Origin: Chitinophagales bacterium | GTDB lineage: Bacteria > Bacteroidota > Bacteroidia > Chitinophagales > UBA10324 | Assembly (NCBI GenBank): GCA_025057275.1 | Contig: JANWXQ010000095.1 | Coordinates: 1 to 64,000 of the forward strand | Direction: 5' to 3' | Length of the DNA: 64,000 bases | Shown: piece by piece, positions 41,493-50,219 of the stretch | How the letters are laid out: each line of letters begins with the position of its first letter | Numbering within the stretch: the stretch's first letter is position 1 | Notes under the pieces: generated by a model | Seen by the model: the letters and a program-made list of their open reading frames with translations, nothing else | What the model was told of the DNA's origin: nothing | Database searches by the model: none | Position numbers and translations under genes: made by a program

Positions 41493-42551
41493 TCAGTTCA
41501 GCATGCGCCGCAGTTTGTTTTCGTTGAGGATATGGATTTTGTTGTCTTTTACTTCAATGAGCTTTTCCGACTTGAAATCACTGAGCGTGCGAATGAGAGA
41601 TTCCGTGGCAGTTCCTGCAATATGAGCCAGATCGTCGCGCGATATGGATAAAGCCGGGCGATCGGTATCGGAAGCGCGGCTTCTGTCGTAAATCAGCAAT
41701 AAAGCATCGGCCACACGTTTGCGTACGGAATTATAGGCCAGCCGAAGCAGCTCTTCTTCTTTATCTGCCAGTTTACTGGCCAGCAGATGGATGAAGGTGC
41801 GGCTGATGGACGCATCGGCATAGATGAGTTGCTGAAATTCCTGACGCGGAATAAGCATCACTTCAGCCTCTTCAAGGGTTTCCGCACTTTCATCGTACGG
41901 TTTGTCTTCCAGCAAAGCCACCACACCAAAAAACTCGCCCGGAGTCAGCAAATGGGTAATGTATTCCTTGCCGTCTTCGTTCTGGCGATAAAGTTTTACC
42001 GTTCCCTTATTCAGGTAGTACAGATAATGAGGGCGCTGGCCGGCCTCAAAAATGGTTTGCCGCTTTTTGTATTCGCGCACTTCCCGATCGGAATGGATCA
42101 ATTGATCGCCGCGCAGCGCTGAAGCCTGATTGAGAAATTCCTGTATACCTTGTTTACCGCCAGCTATTGGTCTGACAGCCATTTCGGCCTTGCGCAGCCG
42201 TGTTTCTATGGCCTGAAGCAATTCGTGCTCGGAAAATGGTTTGGTCAGGTAATCGTCGGCCCCGAGTTCCATGCCCTTGCGCATGTCAGCCTTGTCGGTT
42301 TTGGCAGTTAGGAATATGAACGGGATGGTAGCTGTTTTCGGGTTGCGGCTGAGCATGTGCAACACACCGTAGCCGTCAAGCGCCGGCATCATGATGTCGC
42401 AGACGATCAGATCGGGCTGCTCGCGCAGAGCCAGATCAACTCCCTGTTTGCCGTTTTCTGCGGTGAGCACGCGGTAATGGGCCAGCTCCAGAATCTCTGC
42501 CGTGTTCTCGCGCACTTCCTGGTTGTCCTCAATAATCAGAATGGTTTTCAT
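41493..42551 (-). CDS. Response regulator with REC, cyclic-nucleotide-binding-like and CRP-type HTH domains
   Basis: A 352-residue transcription factor. The N-terminal receiver (about 1-120) has the phospho-acceptor Asp52 and Lys104 (YLTKPF). A cNMP-binding-like beta-roll (about 155-270: KKRQTIFEAGQRPHYLYYLNKG, LLTPGEFFGVVALLEDKP) and a C-terminal winged helix of the CRP/FNR type (about 295-350: ISRDDLAHIAGTATESLIRTL) follow. No Cys cluster typical of FNR iron-sulfur sensing is visible. It therefore joins two-component input to a CRP-type output. The start is one base from the stop of the histidine kinase, its evident partner. The target genes are unknown. Confidence 0.9.
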   Translation of the reverse strand: MKTILIIEDNQEVRENTAEILELAHYRVLTAENGKQGVDLALREQPDLIVCDIMMPALDGYGVLHMLSRNPKTATIPFIFLTAKTDKADMRKGMELGADDYLTKPFSEHELLQAIETRLRKAEMAVRPIAGGKQGIQEFLNQASALRGDQLIHSDREVREYKKRQTIFEAGQRPHYLYYLNKGTVKLYRQNEDGKEYITHLLTPGEFFGVVALLEDKPYDESAETLEEAEVMLIPRQEFQQLIYADASISRTFIHLLASKLADKEEELLRLAYNSVRKRVADALLLIYDRSRASDTDRPALSISRDDLAHIAGTATESLIRTLSDFKSEKLIEVKDNKIHILNENKLRRMLN

Positions 42552-42552
42552 T

Positions 42553-44169
42553 TCAGTTTATAGGAATGGTGATGATGAATTCACTGCCTTTGCCTAACTG
42601 GCTGTGCACCTGAAGGGTGCCGCCCAATAGCTCAAGATATTTCTGTACGATGTGCAGACCCAAACCGGTTCCTTTGATGTGCAACACATTGGTGCCGCGG
42701 AAAAAGCGATCGCCCAGATGGGCCAAGTCCTGTTCGGAAATGCCCACGCCGGTATCGCGCACACTGACTCTGGCCTGGCTGTCGTTGACCGTGCTGCACA
42801 CCGTGATGGTACCACCGGCCGGTGTGTATTTGACGGCATTACCCAACAGATTGAGCAAAACATTTTTCAGCAGGTTTACATCGGTAATTACCTGTTCAGG
42901 ACCCTGATGACTGCTTTGTATGGCGGGGCCTTCTTTTGCGCTTTCCTGCAGGTCTTCAACAAGTCCGTTGATCAGCTCGCGGATATTCATAGGTTGCCGG
43001 TGGGCCGTCACACGTCCTTCTTCCAGGCGGTCAACAGAAAGAAAGTCTTCCAGCATGGCCGTCAGATGGCGAACGTTTTCGTGGATCCGCCGGATGTGTC
43101 GTAACTGCTTGTCGCGCTCGCTGGTGTTGACGTATTTCTCCAGTAATTCAATAGAGGATTGTATGGTACTCAGAGGCGTCCGGAATTCGTGGGAAGCCAT
43201 GCTGATAAACCGCGACTTTAAGTCGGAGAGTTCCTTTTCCTTTTTTAGGGCTTCGGCCAGTTCCTGGCGCGACTGTTCCACCTGGTGCATAGCTTCCGTC
43301 AGTTGCTGGGTCCGTTCCTCTACCCGTTGTTCCAGTTGGGCATTGAGCCTTTGGACTTCATCGGCATACTTGCGCAAAACCTGTTGCTGATGCAGGAGGG
43401 CCTCTTCATTTTTCTTTCGGATACTGATGTCGCTGACAAAAGCCACAATGTGCGGACCATTGGGCGTCTGGTAATGCCCGAGGCTGATTTCCACAGGAAA
43501 TACGGAGTTGTCTTTCCGGCGACCATAAAGATCCAAGCCGATACCCATGGGTCGGTCCTGAATGTTTTGCATGAAGTGTTGACGGTGCTTCTGATGGCGA
43601 CTGATTTGCTCGTGCGGAACCAATACTTCTACAGGCTGACCTTCCAATTCCCCTTCGTTGTAGCAAAACTGTTCGCGCGCAAAACGGTTGGTAAGCAGAA
43701 TGGTCCCTGAAGCATCGCAAACGATTATGCCAATGGTGGCATGATCAATAGCTGTTTTGTAGTAAGCGCTGAACCGGGCTATTTCCTGCAGCCGCTCATC
43801 CAGGTCGGCCAGAGGCAGCAACAGAACAGGAATGCGGCCATCGGTTCGGTTGGCTTCGGCCACCAGGAGAAGGGCCGGCCACGAGTCCCCGTTCAAGGCA
43901 GTGACCTGCAACACCTGCAGCGTAACATCGCGTACAAAATCTGCAGGCGATTGCACAGGTTGACTGAAAACGTGTTGCAGCGCGAAATGCTTTTCCGGAT
44001 TTACCTGTTCGGCCCGGGCTTCCGGCGCATAACCCAGCAAGCGCAGACCGGCGGGGTTGATGTAATCAAACGCCTGCCGATGCAGGTCGTACCATCCGAA
44101 GAAACACCTCAACTGCCCGGAGGCAAGGCGACTGATGCCGGCAGTAAGCAGTGATGAGCTCGGCTCCAT
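42553..44169 (-). CDS. PAS-domain sensor histidine kinase
   Basis: A 538-residue kinase with no clear membrane segment, so probably cytosolic. An N-terminal PAS-like region (about 1-120), a second PAS (about 128-250, FSAYYKTAIDHATIGIIVCDASG) with a coiled coil (about 255-315), the HisKA box with His327 in SMASHEFRTPL, and the HATPase with N-box LLNLLGNAVKYTPAG, DTGVGI and GTGLGLHIV follow in order. The ATG at 44169 is preferred over a GTG at 44208 because a TAACTTTA promoter box lies between them. It is translationally linked to the response regulator behind it. Confidence 0.9.
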   Translation of the reverse strand: MEPSSSLLTAGISRLASGQLRCFFGWYDLHRQAFDYINPAGLRLLGYAPEARAEQVNPEKHFALQHVFSQPVQSPADFVRDVTLQVLQVTALNGDSWPALLLVAEANRTDGRIPVLLLPLADLDERLQEIARFSAYYKTAIDHATIGIIVCDASGTILLTNRFAREQFCYNEGELEGQPVEVLVPHEQISRHQKHRQHFMQNIQDRPMGIGLDLYGRRKDNSVFPVEISLGHYQTPNGPHIVAFVSDISIRKKNEEALLHQQQVLRKYADEVQRLNAQLEQRVEERTQQLTEAMHQVEQSRQELAEALKKEKELSDLKSRFISMASHEFRTPLSTIQSSIELLEKYVNTSERDKQLRHIRRIHENVRHLTAMLEDFLSVDRLEEGRVTAHRQPMNIRELINGLVEDLQESAKEGPAIQSSHQGPEQVITDVNLLKNVLLNLLGNAVKYTPAGGTITVCSTVNDSQARVSVRDTGVGISEQDLAHLGDRFFRGTNVLHIKGTGLGLHIVQKYLELLGGTLQVHSQLGKGSEFIITIPIN

Positions 44170-44193
44170 GAACAGAGGTGCTACAGGTTTGCA

Positions 44194-44201
44194 TAAAGTT
44201 A
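44194..44201 (-). promoter_or_regulatory. -7 box for the kinase/response-regulator operon
   Basis: Minus-strand TAACTTTA, one mismatch from TAnnTTTG, 24 bases before the chosen ATG. It lies downstream of the alternative GTG start, which that start would not survive. Confidence 0.4.
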
Positions 44202-44216
44202 GCTGCACCGGCGTTG

Positions 44217-44675
44217 TCAGGAACCTTGGCTTTTGCTGCGGCGACGATGCCGGCGTTCAAACCGGCCGGTAATGTCAAACAGTTTGATGCGGAACAGAAT
44301 ATCGCGGTAGGGTCCGTTTGTGTTCTGACCCGTCTGTTCCATGGGTTCGGGCTGCAGATCGCCCAACGTACGGCTAAGCAAGTTAAACGCCTTGGTGCTT
44401 TCGGGTCCCTTCAGTTCTTCAAAGTTGCCCCAGGCAATGACGCTTTTCCAGTTGTGCAGATCTTTCACTTCATCCACCTCAAAACACACCAGCGGGTTGC
44501 GTCGCATCATCTGAATTTTCATTCCTTCCTTGCTTCGGCTGTACACGTATCCTTCCTGAAAAACGTAGCTGACGGGCACCACATAGGTAATGCCGTTGTA
44601 ATGGCAGCCGATACGCCCCACGCGCTGGCTGCGCAATAACGAGTCTTGTTCGGACTGACTCAGGTCGCCTATCAT
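44217..44675 (-). CDS. Pyridoxamine 5'-phosphate oxidase-family flavin-binding protein
   Basis: A 152-residue protein of the small PNPOx-like split-barrel class, which binds FMN or a related cofactor. The core is MIGDLSQSEQDSLLRSQRVG, RIGCHYNGITYVVPVSY, YVYSRSKEGMKIQMMRRNP, VCFEVDEVKDLHNWKSVIAWG and FEELKGPE. I start it at the ATG at 44675, which fits the family; the frame extends another 34 codons upstream without similarity. It ends in a basic stretch RRHRRRSKSQGS. It lies 47 bases upstream of the histidine kinase start. Role unknown, perhaps stress or redox related. Confidence 0.84.
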   Translation of the reverse strand: MIGDLSQSEQDSLLRSQRVGRIGCHYNGITYVVPVSYVFQEGYVYSRSKEGMKIQMMRRNPLVCFEVDEVKDLHNWKSVIAWGNFEELKGPESTKAFNLLSRTLGDLQPEPMEQTGQNTNGPYRDILFRIKLFDITGRFERRHRRRSKSQGS

Positions 44676-44877
44676 GCCATTGCCGCTTAGCGAAAAAACA
44701 GCTCTGAGCGGGGCCGGTGGATGAGCATCGTCAGGCGCCGGACTGATTGTTGGGGTGGCGGAATAAGAGCTCCTCACCGGGTAAGCCGGTCATTTCGGGC
44801 GCTGCTTGTTGATAACTTTATTAAATAAGTGTTGCCAAAAGGTTTCCCGCCATACTACTTTTTCGCTCTGTAAATGC

Positions 44878-44885
44878 TACATTTA
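44878..44885 (+). promoter_or_regulatory. -7 box for the SWIB gene
   Basis: TACATTTA is one base from TAnnTTTG and lies 23 bases before the GTG start at 44909. Confidence 0.45.
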
Positions 44886-44908
44886 CTCACTCAAAAAACC
44901 TTTTAACT

Positions 44909-45241
44909 GTGGCTACAAAAAAGAAACCCGCAAAGAAAAAAGCAGCACCCAAAAAGAAAGCTGCTGCCAAGCCTAAGGCTAAAGCCAAACGCAAGCCGAA
45001 TCCTGAGTTCATGAAGGCCATGACGCCATCTCCTTCGCTGGCCGCCATTGTAGGCAACAAGCCCTTGCCGCGCACGGAAGTGACCAAGCGCATTTGGGCC
45101 TACATTAAGAAAAACAAGCTTCAGGACAGCAAGAACAAGCGGCAGATCAATGCCGACGCTGCCCTGCAGGCGCTATTTGGCGGCAAGCGCTCCGTGAACA
45201 TGTTCGAAATGACCAAACTGGTCAACAAGCATTTGTCTTAA
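44909..45241 (+). CDS. SWIB/MDM2-domain protein with a lysine/alanine-rich N-terminus
   Basis: A 110-residue basic protein. The first ~33 residues are almost only Lys, Ala and Pro (KKKPAKKKAAPKKKAAAK), a histone-H1-like tail that should bind DNA. The rest is a SWIB domain: FMKAMTPSPSLAAIVGNKPL, PRTEVTKRIWAYIKKNKLQD, NKRQINADAALQALFGGKRSV, NMFEMTKLVNKHL. In eukaryotes SWIB is part of chromatin complexes; bacterial copies are known from chlamydiae and Bacteroidota. Start is a GTG (VATKKK) with no upstream ATG. It has its own promoter and terminator, so it is a single-gene unit, probably a nucleoid-associated protein. Confidence 0.86.
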   Translation: MATKKKPAKKKAAPKKKAAAKPKAKAKRKPNPEFMKAMTPSPSLAAIVGNKPLPRTEVTKRIWAYIKKNKLQDSKNKRQINADAALQALFGGKRSVNMFEMTKLVNKHLS

Positions 45242-45258
45242 CAGCATTTTCCCTGAGG

Positions 45259-45293
45259 AAAAAGACGGACCTGACGGTTCGTCTTTTTCTTTT
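45259..45293 (+). terminator. Terminator behind the SWIB gene
   Basis: A 9-bp stem AAAAAGACG (45259-45267) with CGTCTTTTT (45280-45288) and a T-rich tail. The A- and T-tracts on both sides would allow termination in either direction. Confidence 0.75.
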
Positions 45294-45324
45294 TCTGTAA
45301 GCTGGCTGCCAATTCATCAGCCAG

Positions 45325-45332
45325 TAATTTCG
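45325..45332 (+). promoter_or_regulatory. -7 box directly in front of purL
   Basis: TAATTTCG, one mismatch from TAnnTTTG, ends 4 bases before the purL ATG. The same spacing is seen at fdx. Leaderless transcription is expected. Confidence 0.5.
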
Positions 45333-45336
45333 CCGC

Positions 45337-47568
45337 ATGGCGGTCGCACAACAGAAACTGCCGGAACCTTCGTTGCAAACGGCGGAGGAGTTGGGACTTT
45401 CAGCAGAGGAATTCGAACGAATCCGTCAGCTTATGGGCCGTATGCCCAACTTCACCGAGCTGAGCATGTTTTCAGCGATGTGGAGCGAACATTGTTCCTA
45501 CAAGAATTCCATTCTCTGGCTGAAGACGTTGCCCCGGGAAGGAGAGAGCCTCCTCACCAAGGCAGGCGATGAAAATGCCGGACTGGTGGACATCGGCGAT
45601 GGCTGGGCCTGCGCTTTCAAGATCGAATCGCATAACCATCCCTCAGCTATTGAGCCCTATCAGGGCGCTGCCACAGGCGTAGGGGGCATTCACCGGGATA
45701 TTTTCACCATGGGGGCTCGACCTATTGCCGCTCTTAATTCGTTGCGCTTTGGTCTGCTGACGGAAGCGCGCACGCGTTTTCTGCTTCGCGGTGTCGTTAA
45801 AGGCATAGGCGATTACGGTAATGCGTTCGGTGTGCCTACCGTTGCCGGCGAGGTGTACTTTGAACCGTGCTACCATACCAATCCGCTGGTCAATGCAATG
45901 AGCGTAGGTATAGTGCGCATCGGCCAAACGGTGTCGGCAGCGGCCAAAGGGCCGGGCAATGCCGTGTTCATCGTGGGAAGCGCTACCGGAAAAGACGGCA
46001 TTCACGGCGCCAGCTTCGCCTCGCAGGACATCGGAGCGGATGCTCATGAAGATTTACCCAGCGTGCAGGTGGGTGATCCTTTCGCCGAAAAACTGCTGCT
46101 GGAAGCCAGTCTGGAGGCCATACAGACTGGAGCCATCCTTGGGATGCAGGACATGGGCGCTGCCGGCATTACCTGTTCCACATGTGAAATGAGCGCGCGT
46201 GCCGGCACCGGCATGGACATTCATTTGGACCGTGTGCCGCTCCGGCAGGCTAACATGCTTCCGTGGGAGATTCTGCTTTCCGAATCGCAGGAACGCATGC
46301 TGCTGGTGGTGCACAGCGGCAGGGAAGATGAAGTGCTGCGCATTTACGAAAAGTGGGACGTTCCCTGTGTGAAAATCGGTGAAGTGACTGACAGCGGCCG
46401 CGTCCGTTGTTTCATGCATGGCGACCTGGTGGCCGATCTGCACGCTTCCTGGCTGGTGGTAGGCGGTGGCGCTCCGCAATACGAGCGGCCGTACCATCCG
46501 GCAGCTTATCGGGAAAAACAGCAACTCTTCCGGCTGGATGCTTTACCAGTTCCGGATGATCTTAGAGCTGTTGCCATGCAGCTTGCCGCATTGCCCAACA
46601 TGGCCTCCAAGCGATGGATCCGTGAGCAATACGATGACATGGTGGGTCTGGCTCATAGCAAACAAAAGGTTTGCGATGCGGCCGTATTGCGGCTTCCTGA
46701 CTCGCGTCGGGGTCTTGCCGTTACTGTGGATTGCAATGCGCGCTACGTTTATGCCGATCCCTACCTGGGTGCTCAGATAGCAGTTGCCGAAGCCGCCCGT
46801 AATCTGGTATGCTCCGGAGCCAGGCCGCTGGCCATCACCAATTGCTTAAACTTTGGCAACCCGTATGATCCTGAGGTGTACTGGCAGTTTGTAGAAGCTG
46901 TTCGCGGTATGGGTGACGCCTGCCGCGCATTCCGCACACCGGTTACAGGAGGCAACGTCAGTTTCTACAACCAGTCGGAGAGCGGGCCGGTTTTCCCTAC
47001 GCCCACCATAGGCATGATCGGCGTATTGGAAGATGCCGAGCGCTCCGTTCCGGCAGCATTTCAGTGCCAGAATGATCTGATTTATCTCATCGGAGAAAAT
47101 CGTAACGATCTGAACTGTTCGCAGTATCTCAGCGCCATCTGTGGCGTGGAGCATTCCCCTGCGCCGTATTTTGATCTGGAGCAGGAGCTACGGGTGCAGC
47201 AAGCCGTAGCCACGTTGATTCGGAAAGACCTGCTGGCTTCGGCACACGATGTTTCGGAGGGCGGCTTGTTTGCATGCCTGCTGGAGTCTGCTTTGTGGGG
47301 AAATAAAGGTTTTGACGTGTCCACTGATCCGGAGTTGCGGCCTGATGCTTTTCTGTTTGGTGAAGCTCAGGGCCGAATCATCGTTACCGTTCGGCCCGAT
47401 AAGGAGAATGAGTTTTTGCGATGTATCATGGACCTGCATGTGGAGTTTAGTTGTCTGGGGCAGGTAACGGAAGAGGCCTTAGTCATCGACCAGGTGCACT
47501 GGGGGAGCCTGCAGGAATGGCGAGATGCCTACGAAAACAGCCTGCAACGCTTGTTGGAAGCTTCTTAG
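45337..47568 (+). CDS. purL: Phosphoribosylformylglycinamidine synthase II
   Basis: Cytoplasmic enzyme of purine synthesis that converts FGAR to FGAM with ammonia from PurQ. The 743-residue length is that of the small PurL form, which works with PurQ and PurS, and not the ~1300-residue single-chain form. Motifs: [53 protein letters not shown] (read in parts), [48 protein letters not shown], and [16 protein letters not shown]. purQ and purS are not in the window. It starts right behind a -7 box. mqnE follows 9 bases after its stop. Confidence 0.95.
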   Translation: MAVAQQKLPEPSLQTAEELGLSAEEFERIRQLMGRMPNFTELSMFSAMWSEHCSYKNSILWLKTLPREGESLLTKAGDENAGLVDIGDGWACAFKIESHNHPSAIEPYQGAATGVGGIHRDIFTMGARPIAALNSLRFGLLTEARTRFLLRGVVKGIGDYGNAFGVPTVAGEVYFEPCYHTNPLVNAMSVGIVRIGQTVSAAAKGPGNAVFIVGSATGKDGIHGASFASQDIGADAHEDLPSVQVGDPFAEKLLLEASLEAIQTGAILGMQDMGAAGITCSTCEMSARAGTGMDIHLDRVPLRQANMLPWEILLSESQERMLLVVHSGREDEVLRIYEKWDVPCVKIGEVTDSGRVRCFMHGDLVADLHASWLVVGGGAPQYERPYHPAAYREKQQLFRLDALPVPDDLRAVAMQLAALPNMASKRWIREQYDDMVGLAHSKQKVCDAAVLRLPDSRRGLAVTVDCNARYVYADPYLGAQIAVAEAARNLVCSGARPLAITNCLNFGNPYDPEVYWQFVEAVRGMGDACRAFRTPVTGGNVSFYNQSESGPVFPTPTIGMIGVLEDAERSVPAAFQCQNDLIYLIGENRNDLNCSQYLSAICGVEHSPAPYFDLEQELRVQQAVATLIRKDLLASAHDVSEGGLFACLLESALWGNKGFDVSTDPELRPDAFLFGEAQGRIIVTVRPDKENEFLRCIMDLHVEFSCLGQVTEEALVIDQVHWGSLQEWRDAYENSLQRLLEAS

Positions 47569-47577
47569 TTTCGTGTT

Positions 47578-48774
47578 ATGGGCGTGAAACCTTCTTTCGA
47601 GGGTTCTTATGGGATCGGTAACGGGAACGGCCGGGCCTTGTACCAGATGCTCAGCCTTCCGGATGCCGTGCGCCGGGTTGCGGATAAAGTGTGGGAAGGA
47701 AAACGCATCACCGTCGAAGAAGGCTTGTTGTTGTACAGCGAGGCCCCGCTGGCCGTGCTGGGAACGCTGGCAAACCACCTGCGGGAAAAACGCTTTGGAA
47801 AGAAAACCTTTTTTAACCGCAATTTTCATCTGGAACCCACCAACCGTTGCGTTTTTGACTGCAAGTTTTGTTCTTATGCCCGCAACTTTCAGCCGGCTGA
47901 GGATGCCTGGGAATTGACCGCAGAGCAGATGCTTCATGAGGTGTTGCGCCGGAAAGATCAAGGCTTTACCGAGGTGCACATCGTGGGTGGCGTTCATCCC
48001 AAAATGAGTCTGGCCTTTTTTGAGGAACTGATCAAAAACATCCGCTTGCATTGGCCGGAGTTGCATATCAAAGCCTTTACCGCCGTGGAACTGGAGTATA
48101 TGTTCCGCAAGGCCAGGGTCAGCGAGGATGAAGGATTACGCAGGCTTCAGGCTGCCGGCGTGAATTCTCTGCCCGGCGGTGGGGCAGAGATTTTTCACCC
48201 CGACATCCGCAACCAGATCTGCGCCGACAAGGCCGATGCGGTGCAGTGGCTGCAGATTCACGAAACGGCGCATCGGTTGGGTATGCCGTCCAATTGCACT
48301 ATGTTGTACGGTCATGTTGAAACCTATTACCACCGGCTGCATCACATGGAGCTGCTCCGGCAACTGCAGGATCGGACGGGCGGATTCAATTGTTTCATCC
48401 CGCTGAAATTCCGTAACCAGAACAATGAGATGAGCGCAGTGGCTGAAGTGCCGGTTACCGAAGATCTGCGGTGCTATGCCATGGCGCGCATATTTCTGGA
48501 CAACATTCCCCACCTGAAAGCCTACTGGCCCATGATCGGCCGTCATAAGGCGCAGTTGTTGTTGTCGTTTGGCGTGGATGATCTGGACGGCACCATTGAC
48601 GACACCACGCGTATTTACAGCATGGCCGGGGCCGAAGAGCAGCATCCTGCCTTGTCCACTGATGAGCTCGTAGCCCTCATCAGCGAGGCCGGATTTGAAG
48701 CCGTAGAGCGCGATTCGTTATACGGCGAATTGCGCCGGTTTGCTGCGCCGGTTAGGCCAAAGGCATATGCCTAA
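47578..48774 (+). CDS. mqnE: Aminofutalosine synthase (radical SAM)
   Basis: Radical-SAM enzyme making aminofutalosine, an early menaquinone precursor of the futalosine pathway. The 4Fe-4S cysteines are C91, C95 and C98 in CVFDCKFCSYAR. Other family marks are GFTEVHIVGGVHPK, the GGGAEIF loop after LQAAGVNSLP, SNCTMLYGHVETYYHR and FNCFIPLKFRNQNN. The 398-residue length fits MqnE and the GGGAEIF block separates it from MqnC. The first ~23 residues are poorly conserved, and an in-frame ATG at 47647 is a possible start. It is read behind purL. mqnB is at 18828-19508; mqnA, mqnC and mqnD are absent from the window. Confidence 0.92.
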   Translation: MGVKPSFEGSYGIGNGNGRALYQMLSLPDAVRRVADKVWEGKRITVEEGLLLYSEAPLAVLGTLANHLREKRFGKKTFFNRNFHLEPTNRCVFDCKFCSYARNFQPAEDAWELTAEQMLHEVLRRKDQGFTEVHIVGGVHPKMSLAFFEELIKNIRLHWPELHIKAFTAVELEYMFRKARVSEDEGLRRLQAAGVNSLPGGGAEIFHPDIRNQICADKADAVQWLQIHETAHRLGMPSNCTMLYGHVETYYHRLHHMELLRQLQDRTGGFNCFIPLKFRNQNNEMSAVAEVPVTEDLRCYAMARIFLDNIPHLKAYWPMIGRHKAQLLLSFGVDDLDGTIDDTTRIYSMAGAEEQHPALSTDELVALISEAGFEAVERDSLYGELRRFAAPVRPKAYA

Positions 48775-48785
48775 TCACTCATGCC

Positions 48786-49256
48786 ATGGGGCTCAAACAG
48801 GCCTTACGCAAGCTGAAGCTGCATACCATAGGCCGTGTTGACCGTGTGGATTTTCCCGAGCTTGGCTTGTACGATGTCCCTGCCAAAATTGACAGCGGCG
48901 CATACACTTCTTCCATACATTGCGAATCATTGGAAGCCTATTACGAATCCGGTGAACACCGGATCGCTTTTCGTTTGCCGGGAAGTAACCGATTGTACAG
49001 CGCAGCGGTGTATGCCAGCCGACGGGTGCGCAATAGCTTCGGACAAACCGCATATCGCTACACGATAAAAACCCCGGTGGTGCTTTTTGGCAAAGAGTAT
49101 CCGGTGGAACTGGCACTGACAGACCGCTCGGCCATGAAGTATCCGGTGCTGTTGGGTCGGCAGTTGTTGAGAAACCGGTTTATCATTGATGTTACGCGCA
49201 TCAATCTGTCTTTCCGCGAAAAAAGCCGCGGAAGCAACAAAAAAAAGAAGAACTGA
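48786..49256 (+). CDS. RimK-associated retropepsin-like aspartic (ATP-dependent zinc) protease
   Basis: A 156-residue protein of the small family found beside rimK. The catalytic Asp36 lies in PAKIDSGAYTSSIH, a DSGA motif as in retropepsins, followed by the strand VRNSFGQTAYRYTIKTPVVL and MKYPVLLGRQLL. It was named a zinc protease by annotation pipelines, but the active site is of the aspartic type and the enzyme is expected to act as a dimer. The C-terminus is lysine-rich (SRGSNKKKKN). Its gene is 4 bases ahead of rimK and 11 bases behind mqnE, so the two are probably one operon. The substrate may be RimK-added glutamate tails. Confidence 0.87.
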   Translation: MGLKQALRKLKLHTIGRVDRVDFPELGLYDVPAKIDSGAYTSSIHCESLEAYYESGEHRIAFRLPGSNRLYSAAVYASRRVRNSFGQTAYRYTIKTPVVLFGKEYPVELALTDRSAMKYPVLLGRQLLRNRFIIDVTRINLSFREKSRGSNKKKKN

Positions 49257-49260
49257 ACCC

Positions 49261-50166
49261 ATGCGCATAGCTATTCTGTCGCGAAGCGATCGCATATACA
49301 GTACGTCGCGGTTGGTTGAAACCTGCCGGGTGAAAGGCCACGAGCCTCTGGTGCTGGATTACCGGCACTGCTATATGGCAATAGAAAAAGGCAATCCGCA
49401 GATTTTTTATCGCAGTCAGGAAGTGAAGGGAGTGGATGCCGTCATTCCGCGGATTGGTGCCTCCTTCACGTTTTACGGCACCGCTGTTGTGCGCCAATTT
49501 GAAATGCAACGGGTTTTTTCCGTTAATGAATCACAGGCCATAACGCGCAGCCGCGATAAGCTGCGTTCGCTGCAGTTGTTATCGCGTGCCGGGTTGAGCA
49601 TTCCCAAAACCGTTTTTGCGCATGAAGCCCGCAATGCCGACGAGCTGATTGACCGGGTAGGTGGTCCGCCGGTAGTAGTAAAAGTGGTGCAAGGAACCCA
49701 GGGCAAGGGCGTGATCTTGGCGGAAACGCTGGCGGTGGCCCGCTCTACGATTGAAGCGCTGCGGGGGCAAAACATTGACATACTCGTTCAGCAGTTTATT
49801 CAGGATGCCCAGGGTGCTGACATTCGGGTGCTCGTGGTTGGCGGGTGCATGGTGGCCGCCATGCGGCGGGTTGGCCGTGAAGGAGAATTTCGTTCCAATC
49901 TGCACCGGGGCGGCAGGGGCGAGGCTGTGCAACTGACGGATGAGGAACGACAGTATGCCGTACAGGCTGCGGCTACTTTAGGATTGGGAGTGGCCGGCGT
50001 GGATCTGATTCGCTCGGCTCAGGGCCCGCTGGTGCTGGAAGTGAATTCCTCCCCCGGCTTAAAAGGCATTGAAGCGGCCAGCGGGGTGAACGTAGCTTCC
50101 GCCATTGTCGATTTTGCAGTGGCCAGTGCGCCGGCTGCCGATGTGCGCGATCCGATAGGGGTATAA
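49261..50166 (+). CDS. rimK: RimK-family alpha-L-glutamate ligase
   Basis: ATP-grasp ligase that adds glutamate residues to the C-terminus of ribosomal protein S6 or makes related polyglutamates. The 301-residue length and motifs match E. coli RimK: MRIAILSRSDRIYSTSRLVETC, AVIPRIGASFTFYGTAVVRQFEM, NESQAITRSRDKLRSLQLL, GTQGKGVILAET, FRSNLHRGG, and VLEVNSSPGLKGIE (catalytic acid and Asn). The ATG at 49261 fits the family and lies 4 bases after the protease stop; a longer frame would run inside that gene. It ends at the terminator of the convergent T9SS gene. Confidence 0.93.
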   Translation: MRIAILSRSDRIYSTSRLVETCRVKGHEPLVLDYRHCYMAIEKGNPQIFYRSQEVKGVDAVIPRIGASFTFYGTAVVRQFEMQRVFSVNESQAITRSRDKLRSLQLLSRAGLSIPKTVFAHEARNADELIDRVGGPPVVVKVVQGTQGKGVILAETLAVARSTIEALRGQNIDILVQQFIQDAQGADIRVLVVGGCMVAAMRRVGREGEFRSNLHRGGRGEAVQLTDEERQYAVQAAATLGLGVAGVDLIRSAQGPLVLEVNSSPGLKGIEAASGVNVASAIVDFAVASAPAADVRDPIGV

Positions 50167-50199
50167 AAAACCCGGGGCGACCCATCAGGCCGCCCCGGG
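50165..50199 (-). terminator. Terminator of the convergent T9SS gene
   Basis: A perfect 9-bp stem, CCCGGGGCG (50171-50179) with CGCCCCGGG (50191-50199), followed on the minus strand by a run of six T (50170-50165). The tract overlaps the TAA of rimK. No T-tract exists on the plus strand, so it serves the minus-strand gene. Confidence 0.8.
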
Positions 50200-50219
50200 A
50201 ACCATGAAACACCAAATGA

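Noticed and set aside
44676-44777. Longer start for the PNPOx-family protein at 44777
   Set aside because: The extra 34 residues are Pro/Ser-rich and outside the family core, which begins MIGDLSQSEQ.
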